Assembly (NCBI GenBank): GCA_964057225.1
Contig: OZ059898.1
Location: forward strand, 10,044,001-10,108,000
DNA length: 64,000 bases
Origin: Auanema rhodensis
Taxonomy: Eukaryota; Nematoda; Chromadorea; Rhabditida; Rhabditidae
Reading direction: 5' to 3'
Shown here: in pieces, positions 59,901-64,000 of the stretch
Layout: every line of letters starts with the position of its first letter
Position numbering within the stretch: position 1 is the first letter of the stretch
Program-made: the position numbers and the translations under genes
Notes under the pieces: generated by a model
Databases searched by the model: none
Told to the model about the DNA's origin: nothing
The model's input: the letters and a program-made list of their open reading frames with translations, nothing else

Positions 59901-62831
59901 TAAGTTGTGTATATTACTGTCATTTGGATATTTGGGAAAGAGTATATAATTGCCCGTGGTTGATTGAAATATAGGTTGCGAAAAACATGATGTAATCTGT
60001 TTTGGAATTTGTTTATTGTCGATAACAAGGGCTGACTGCGTATTGGGAATCAGTATTATGCTGTCTCCAATGATGGCATCATATTCGCTCATGTCTATAT
60101 AGTTGCATCTCTGTTCGTATGATTGGATTTCCCAGATGATCATTGAAGTATTGGATGCGCATTGGCCATGATGTGCAAGACAGCCTTCCGTATTGAGTAA
60201 TAGATTTGTCAATATGGTGTCGTCTGGCATCCTGGTCATAACGCCTCTTTCCAAAACCAGTCGTTCTTTTTCTTCGCATTGTTCGTAATTGAATGAGCGC
60301 GCTGGAGAGAATGTAGGTTCGGTTGTCGCGTATGTCAAGCTATCCAATTTAATCAGGTCTTCTGATTTCCATTTACGGTCGCGGACAGCCAGTCTACATT
60401 CGTTTTCTGTTGTTGGCTCAATTCGAACAATGGAGGAGTTATGATCTCTTAAAAATAGCAAATCCCTGATGCATATTTTATGTATTTCTTTTGAACATCG
60501 CCATGAATCCCATTCGTGAGCCGTCTGGTTTCTTGTATACAGATGTATGTTTGTGCGGAGGACATGTTTGGTAGGTGGTATTGTGCATTTCCTCAGGGGT
60601 GGGGGTATAAGGAGGGCTCCACCTGTAGCTTTAGTGCACATCTGATAAGCATCAGTTATAGTGATTAGTGATAAGATCACTGATAAAGCTACTGCTAGTG
60701 TTAAGGGGGATATCAAGGTCAAATTATTGACTCTTGAGCCTCTTCCTCTACCTCTATTATTGTTGTTTCCCCTGAAGGGATTATTGCCGCGTTGACGGTT
60801 ATCACTCTCCTGATTACGTGATAAGTTGTTATTTCTTTGATACCAATTTGGATTTGAGAGATTTCTACCGCGATTACCAAGATTGCGGTTTCTTGCGAAA
60901 GAATTTTGCAAATTTTGTGGTTTCTGATTATTTGATGAATTTTGATAACTTTGATAATTTTGATAATTTTGATAGTTTCTATTGTTAAATGATTGATAGC
61001 CTCTACCGATTCCTCGCCTTCCGGTGTCGCGCCTGGGAGGGAATGTTCTATCGATTGCGTTAACCAGTAGCGCCTGAGGGTCGGCTACTTGGTTAGCAAT
61101 TGATTCCTCCCATCTGGCATTATCAATTGCCTCGGCAAACGTTTTTGGTTTAGCTCTGATTACCCCCGGGCGTATTGTGTTTTTGAGACCGCGTAGAAAG
61201 GTGGATCTAAGAATGTGGTCCTTGTGTGGGTCTGTATGTGAGAAAGCGTTTAAGCTTAGGCTTCGTAAAGTTTGTGCGAATCCATCCACTGATAGCTCGC
61301 CTTGGGTGGAATTCTGTAGCGTTATCAGCGCCGGATCTTGATTATACTCTGGGCATAGCCTAGAGGTAAGTTCTTCGATGAGTGTATTCCACGAGCCAGA
61401 TGTCTTGATAGTATCGCTAAGCTGTGTATAAGCTTCTTCAGCTCGTTCGTTTTTGAGAAGTAATGGTAAGATTGTTAATCTTTCGGGCATAACTAAGCCT
61501 AAGGCGTTTGCAAAGGTGTTAAACTTGGCCACGAAGTCTCTAAAGTTGCGACTTCCGTCGTATATAGGGCAATATGGGGAGCTTAATGCCTGAGCAATGG
61601 TAGATTTACCCGCTCCTGGAAGCCGTGATGTTTCGGTCATTTCGGATGAGATGCCCTCAGGGTATGTGATAGGTGATATTATCACTTCGCTCCTTGTTGG
61701 ATCTTGATGAGTGTTTTCTATTGCCTTAGGGTTTCTGCTAGAGGAGCCTATTATAGGTGTAGTTGTTGCGAAACGGGCTCTTGGAACCTGGATGACTTTA
61801 CCAGATGCCTGAGGCGATGTTCTATCAGTTGATCGTGAGCTAGGGATCGCACTATCTGATCTGTTAAGATAAGGATTATGTGAAGAAAACCGGGGTTTTG
61901 CTGTTCCGCCGGGTGTTGTTTTATCGCCTGGGGATAAGTTTAAAATCTTTATCAGTCGATTTGTTAAAGATCTTTTGTTTTTAAACTTATCAGTTGTTAA
62001 TGATAAGGGTGAAGCTTCTTGTATGCCTTCGAGGCTGGCTTCTACTGACAAAGTTTCTGTTGCGCGCTTACTGGGTGTTTTTGTCTTCCGCTTATTAGGG
62101 ATATTCTTTTTGATCTTATCAGTGATTTTTGATAAGGTTGAAGGGTTGTCACTAAGTTGGGTGGGTTCTAAAGTTAGCGAATGTGGTTGATTAATAGGCG
62201 TGGAAGACGCTTGCGGGCTTTGTGTTAACCCGAGGGATGGGGAAGGTGCGTTATCAGTGATAACTGATAAGTTCGACGCGTTTGGGTCTGAGGTTACCGG
62301 TGAGGCAGATGCGGTTGTCGGCTTTTTCTTTTGAATTTTTCGCAAATTTTTATTAGTATCAACTGAGCGTACCTTGGGATTTGTAGTTGGAGTTTGAGTG
62401 CTGTCGTCGGCTATGATGAAGTCCGGGTCTTCGTCGGTGTCGTCAGAAGGTGAATATGTACCTTCTCGGGGAGTATAGAACTTGTCGACTTGCGGCTTCG
62501 GCTTCTCGTCTGGTTGGTGCGGTTCTTCTATTTGAACACTGAGAAGTCGGGTGCGGCTTCGGGTACGACTTGCGACAGTAGCGTCACTGTTGATATCGGA
62601 CGGGTAAAGGGCTAGGAAAGCCGATGAGAATCTTTTGGCCACCTTTGTAGGACTTTTGGTTTGGAAAAACCGAAAATGGTGAGCTACGTGTGGGATGTTG
62701 ATGTAAGGTGCGTAAGATTCTTTTAGATGTGTGTTGGGAGAGAGAGAGATTCGGGAGCAATAGGATAGTCGTGCTTCGCTGGGCGATGCGGAGGGTAAAT
62801 GAGAGGGAGTTTTCCAAATCGTGGCCACCAA
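53910..62831 (-). CDS. Element 2 polyprotein: Gag, Env-like glycoprotein, protease, RT, RNase H, integrase
   Basis: 2,973 codons without a stop. Residues 1-400: Ser/Thr/Pro/Lys-rich. About 420-605: capsid. About 610-705: Arg/Asn/Gln-rich nucleocapsid with NYQ repeats and RGRGRG, no zinc knuckle. About 705-727: hydrophobic internal signal. 728-1645: glycoprotein with furin-like RQKR ending at 992 and the conserved block C1431, W1441, IEP1447-1449, C1477, CY1495. About 1648-1672: transmembrane helix. 1762-1766: protease DSGSS. RT YLDD at 2198 (plus 56229-56240). RNase H: ESDGS and TDHRPL. Integrase: HHCC domain, then D2637, D2697, E2733 (DD35E). The C-terminus is very acidic. Cys spacing in the glycoprotein block (46 and 18 residues) is the same as in element 1. 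The given start codon is TTG and the first ATG is residue 398 (61638-61640), so the true 5' end is unresolved and may come from splicing. Confidence 0.92.
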   Translation of the reverse strand: MVATIWKTPSHLPSASPSEARLSYCSRISLSPNTHLKESYAPYINIPHVAHHFRFFQTKSPTKVAKRFSSAFLALYPSDINSDATVASRTRSRTRLLSVQIEEPHQPDEKPKPQVDKFYTPREGTYSPSDDTDEDPDFIIADDSTQTPTTNPKVRSVDTNKNLRKIQKKKPTTASASPVTSDPNASNLSVITDNAPSPSLGLTQSPQASSTPINQPHSLTLEPTQLSDNPSTLSKITDKIKKNIPNKRKTKTPSKRATETLSVEASLEGIQEASPLSLTTDKFKNKRSLTNRLIKILNLSPGDKTTPGGTAKPRFSSHNPYLNRSDSAIPSSRSTDRTSPQASGKVIQVPRARFATTTPIIGSSSRNPKAIENTHQDPTRSEVIISPITYPEGISSEMTETSRLPGAGKSTIAQALSSPYCPIYDGSRNFRDFVAKFNTFANALGLVMPERLTILPLLLKNERAEEAYTQLSDTIKTSGSWNTLIEELTSRLCPEYNQDPALITLQNSTQGELSVDGFAQTLRSLSLNAFSHTDPHKDHILRSTFLRGLKNTIRPGVIRAKPKTFAEAIDNARWEESIANQVADPQALLVNAIDRTFPPRRDTGRRGIGRGYQSFNNRNYQNYQNYQSYQNSSNNQKPQNLQNSFARNRNLGNRGRNLSNPNWYQRNNNLSRNQESDNRQRGNNPFRGNNNNRGRGRGSRVNNLTLISPLTLAVALSVILSLITITDAYQMCTKATGGALLIPPPLRKCTIPPTKHVLRTNIHLYTRNQTAHEWDSWRCSKEIHKICIRDLLFLRDHNSSIVRIEPTTENECRLAVRDRKWKSEDLIKLDSLTYATTEPTFSPARSFNYEQCEEKERLVLERGVMTRMPDDTILTNLLLNTEGCLAHHGQCASNTSMIIWEIQSYEQRCNYIDMSEYDAIIGDSIILIPNTQSALVIDNKQIPKQITSCFSQPIFQSTTGNYILFPKYPNDSNIHNLIEREYKKLPAKRQKRAIAQCALQLDESWIKEQEDYETLTLNICPYLFLRPVMSNPGISQIIPIIRARRTIDPTYSIVKWISAHPEQFKFFLRSTTSDRSIERFLKIYEFYDPEEAMLQFFAQKELAATTRGAVKYLTSLQLLEQIGDRLTAEEFDEKILTKEGSYRERTESIALELAFTPTIFAQNNMSVPSKQEVLKAFVNMPPIRPVLSTNNEKEQLIIKETIDLYHQVLKLRTIKPNQTAARADDERFRHLPVPTIILPHIEKLYRDMENNFGIPVGPHQQTKSPNKYTRNLLIQTFLPLLEDKRTPPYSTRRLTDKTEYITTTTEVTKLIQDPQTTPEIDITQTITSTRAPTTVTLIYGVHKEQPITTFATVTDMSLRSQRKQRTSSPPLEIETKAVQAQAHYIGFKVNNEIQYKQNISQRIAQDHLQYATTLIQEELQKHFMESYESICEIQNRYLELWRSILQIEPTIAMRTILGREDIAARFVGSEIVHVHICLPIEPKTVHHSHKINETCYLETPVTTEDNKLYFAAPGSRDLLSYGKEIDCEHVPTDIYEKNGEWMNINGSAEVNPITLFDGAHQHKVTPLKFTGAHLYTNLSSRVYSMTTAIAYGASLASIRQNHVLNTIHNDPKITSAFILLKKGSDYISKATEFTTTAWNSIKQFLMGTIERTLILIGSTVLIIAAIIITIFAGKFYFFKAMPLPVMHIQRADNEPPGYEETLELVSRPDQPMPENIMKQYYPALVTFIPLAIPFIASIKSKETKLPLIYISVEDKLILALWDSGSSVSYVRLSTLKYLNMAQHVKKRRLVAMAANKTTFTLYGKINLNIEIAGYEIEHTFLVSNDCDCPAPALIGMDFMSTLDSENIDVSLKPSKKMLEIGNYALPPPIKQTAITVNIINLKKRIIQPDEESTIPIKADRPLKSNEVVILGDNGNALASSYPTAFRETSGVYVVFRNNTDKTLAMEANSVIGQATIGEVPSWQTIQEDPMQPYIPPEADWENKLPHFPRNFMNDLNLDKADLNNEDKHELTNIVKNHREAFLNEDRKIGLFKGPIEHTIPLRSDMDMPRSRITRIPLGKQEEVEKQVKEMLEQGIIEPSTSLFNSPAVLVKKKDETYRFVTDFRALNSVTRKQTYVIPSISDIVDMAAGAQFFSNFDLVSGFFQISLRKSDRHLTAFTTTSGTYQYKRMPMGLCGAPHTFQTAVRYLQSKCSCKLFVYLDDLLIISDTRKQHLEDIDELLHAVESLGMKIKLKKCAFAQPEVKFLGLIIGREGIKPDPQKVAAIQEYPAPKNATGVRAFLGMVGFFRKFIKDFASIASPLYDLTKTDTEFAWEKQHQEAVDRLKRSLTQAPVLSPPKSDRLFIIESDGSNIAVGAVLLQPEDQTQPLKHLHPIAFASRKLVKAERNYAPIEIEALGLVYALNQFRTYILGTHTICITDHRPLTSLLTRRDLFGRLAKFQLVIQEYDIEIRYREGQLNKVCDALSRYIGDEANDAKPEKKKKKNAESIRINTIDTPAIKEIQQNTLWIKKTIADIEYRTQKKMVSNDRYCVINGLLYTKPTDKKPHPAIVVPQDHPIKDEIIELFHEDPTIAAHQGINKTKEAILRRFYWTNMQNDIMIYIKNCIKCAQRKKDPHSMTVQPIGQFEIPTKPFERVHMDVMGPFPPSKRNCTYVITIQDAFTKWSTTIAVPQITTEITIDRFLRNFVYIYGPPHRLITDRGSNFVSQKFEEMCTKLGIQHEPTLPHQKNSNGQVERLHRTLEEGLTHYLKEDLSDWDSVLPKITFAINNIQHATTGIAPYVALFGKECRMKIDAELPGTITKIKEISEELLTRRPQMMKIDQIIRERIAQNQENARKKKDRTQRTHERNIQPGDMVMTTIKSHKIGQKLRKSYDGPYEVINVQGSKVQIRNSSGKIQDIHKDNLKLFSNATQNITHNTRSNTRNNHEEEEEDSDIEILRVIKRNEQDNTDSEPESENEDGDELWLPRMKNQKEKA
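57228..57237 (-). repeat. C10 homopolymer in the polyprotein frame
   Basis: Ten C in the mRNA sense, encoding Pro residues near 1866 in the linker between protease and RT. The frame is kept. The aligned part of element 1 has no such run. Confidence 0.9.
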
Positions 62832-63058
62832 TCTGACTCCGCCTATCTACCGTAAGCTTATTATAGTTAATGATGTTTATCTCTTCTCAAAAACTATTTT
62901 AATCCGCTCTTGCACTTTCCTCTAATTTTGTTTTCTTACTGCTCTAGAATCTTCAAAAAAAAAACTTTATTCATGTCGTCCCCTTTGTACTTTTGCGGCC
63001 TTTGGACATTTATTTTAAGGTTAGAAACAAAAGAAAAGAAAAGAAAGAAAGAAAAAAA
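62832..63058. other. Element 2 leader, gag-proximal part
   Basis: AT-rich DNA between the gag frame (read leftward) and the antisense gene (read rightward). A stop codon lies four sense codons upstream of the TTG at 62831, with no ATG in that frame. A purine run ending in AAAAAAAATGG precedes the antisense ATG. Confidence 0.5.
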
Positions 63059-63603
63059 ATGGATTTCCAACGTTATAATCCCACTGGCATGACTTATGTC
63101 CTGTGGAAATTATACGAATCCATCGTTGAATACGATGGAGAAGGAGTTTTGGCTTATAGGCCACATCCTGATATAATTTTGATGGTTTGTGTATCTCCAT
63201 TTTATGTTTGATTATTTGATTACTTTAGTTTATCGAAGATCTCCAAATGTATTATTTGGGGCAGGGCCATATAAACTTTGCCACCTTCGTAGATGTAGCT
63301 CCCGAAGTGGAGCTTGTTGGTCGAAGGTGCTTAGTTGATCTATGCGCTCATGTATATAATGGTAGGGCCGGTTTATTAACCGTACGTCCTTGGGCCTGGT
63401 ACCGGGAAAAGAGTCATTTTTATTATTATTTATTATATAGATTATTGTTTAAAATCTATATTGTTTATGATGACTCATTATTTGGTTTGGAACTTAGGGT
63501 TTCGCGAGGTTTAGAATATAGTGAAGATTTAATTGCGAGCGAAACTCCTATGTTTCTTGCCTCTGAGTTTCGAACTCGGTTGCAAATCAAATATGGGTAT
63601 TGA
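63059..63603 (+). CDS. Probable two-exon gene antisense to element 2, unknown function
   Basis: ATG at 63059 (context AAAATGG) opens 44 codons. A 38-nt segment (63191-63228) starting GTATCT and ending CTTTAG follows. It divides the two frames in phase 0, and removing it joins them exactly. The second part runs 124 codons to TGA at 63601-63603. AATAAA follows at 63607-63612, a compact gene ending. The product would be about 168 residues, with an aromatic, mildly hydrophobic centre (FYYYLLYRLLFKIYIVY) and no signal peptide. I recognise no family. It reads opposite to gag inside what should be the leader of element 2, so it may be an antisense accessory gene, a captured host gene, or a flanking host gene if the element is truncated. 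A 38-nt intron is very short; two unrelated ORFs or a frameshifted pseudogene are alternatives. Confidence 0.45.
63191..63228 (+). other. Candidate 38-nt intron
   Basis: GT...AG segment, AT-rich, placed exactly so that both flanking frames join in phase. Read through unspliced, the first frame stops at TGA 63209-63211. Confidence 0.45.
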
Positions 63604-63606
63604 CTG

Positions 63607-63612
63607 AATAAA
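63607..63612 (+). terminator. Polyadenylation signal after the antisense gene
   Basis: AATAAA starting 4 nt after the stop codon, followed by a T/G-rich stretch (TTTGTACTCTGTG), as at many compact gene ends. Confidence 0.5.
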
Positions 63613-64000
63613 GTTTGTACTCTGTGTTTTTATTTTTGTGCACTTTGCTCTGTTTTCGTCAAGAAAATGGACTTATGTTTGCAATCTTTTCCTCATTCCT
63701 TTTCCCTTAAATAGCATGTTTTGCTCAAAATGTTTTCGACATTGTGCATGCTAATGAGGTTTGAGGAGAGTTATTGAAAAGGCTGTCCTTTTTCTTGATC
63801 AAAATAAGCAAAAGTGCGTTTTCCTAAGCGAATTTCTTTTTAAAATGAGAAAAATACGTCTATTTTTAAACATTTCCAATTTACTTAGGATTACTGTAGG
63901 AGATAAGGGGTATCTTATGAGTTGAAACAACGAAATGATTTGAGGAAGGTGACATAATCTACGGGGATAAAATCCGTAGCAGTTATGCTTCCGCCAACTT
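63613..64000. other. Right edge, probable further leader of element 2
   Basis: 388 bp of AT-rich DNA with no ORF, LTR-like text, satellite monomer or tRNA that I can see. The absence of satellite supports it still being inside element 2. Confidence 0.4.

Larger units (their letters stand above)
52871..64000 (-). mobile_element. Element 2: second Gag-Env-Pol LTR element, 5' end outside the window
   Basis: Minus-strand element homologous to element 1 in every domain but clearly a different family, with many substitutions throughout Gag, Env and Pol. Visible parts are the 3' LTR, polypurine tract, 3' UTR, an unbroken 2,973-codon polyprotein and part of the leader. No second copy of the LTR occurs before base 64000. 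If the leader is as long as in element 1 (about 1.4 kb), the 5' LTR should start just past the edge. The unbroken frame makes it a candidate for an active element. Confidence 0.88.

Noticed and set aside
61590..61640. P-loop-like LPGAGKST in Gag of element 2
   Set aside because: The first Gly of the Walker A consensus is missing, and the capsid fold that follows is not an NTPase; it is not present in element 1.

Overview
The window looks like a highly repetitive, AT-rich stretch of an animal (probably invertebrate) nuclear genome. The signs are Pol III tRNA genes with internal promoters, satellite DNA, LTR retroelements with tRNA-primed leaders, and a probable tiny spliceosomal intron. I see no bacterial operons. 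The species cannot be named from the sequence.

Layout. (1) 1-9642 and 21892-52870 are one satellite array with a monomer of about 231 bp. It carries 31 copies of a tRNA-Gly(GCC) gene, all on the minus strand. Each tRNA sits in a cassette of about 171 bp placed at the same point of the monomer. Spacing between tRNAs is therefore quantised at about 171 bp plus 2, 3, 4, 6, 7, 8 or 9 monomers, and larger blocks are duplicated again (offsets 1,560, 2,650, 2,789, 4,281, 7,504 and 10,451 bp). (2) 9643-21891 is a complete plus-strand Ty3/gypsy-type LTR element (element 1). It has 413-bp LTRs that look identical, a primer-binding site matching tRNA-Gln, a 4-bp target duplication, a long leader, a polyprotein frame interrupted by one UAG, and a 200-residue accessory ORF. 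(3) 52871 to beyond the right edge is a second, diverged element (element 2) on the minus strand. Its 3' LTR, polypurine tract and uninterrupted 2,973-codon polyprotein frame are visible; its 5' LTR lies outside the window. A probable spliced gene runs antisense in its leader.

The most unusual points are these. Both elements encode a single polyprotein in the order Gag, Env-like glycoprotein, protease, RT, RNase H, integrase. The glycoprotein lies between Gag and protease, with its own internal hydrophobic signal, a basic furin-like site, a conserved Cys/Trp block recalling class III (gB/chuvirus-like) fusion proteins, and a transmembrane segment. Such a chain would thread the membrane, with Gag and Pol in the cytosol and Env outside. 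Both elements, diverged and in opposite orientation, are also inserted at exactly the same distance (62 nt) upstream of a tRNA-Gly gene. This suggests Pol III-directed integration that uses the array as a landing platform.
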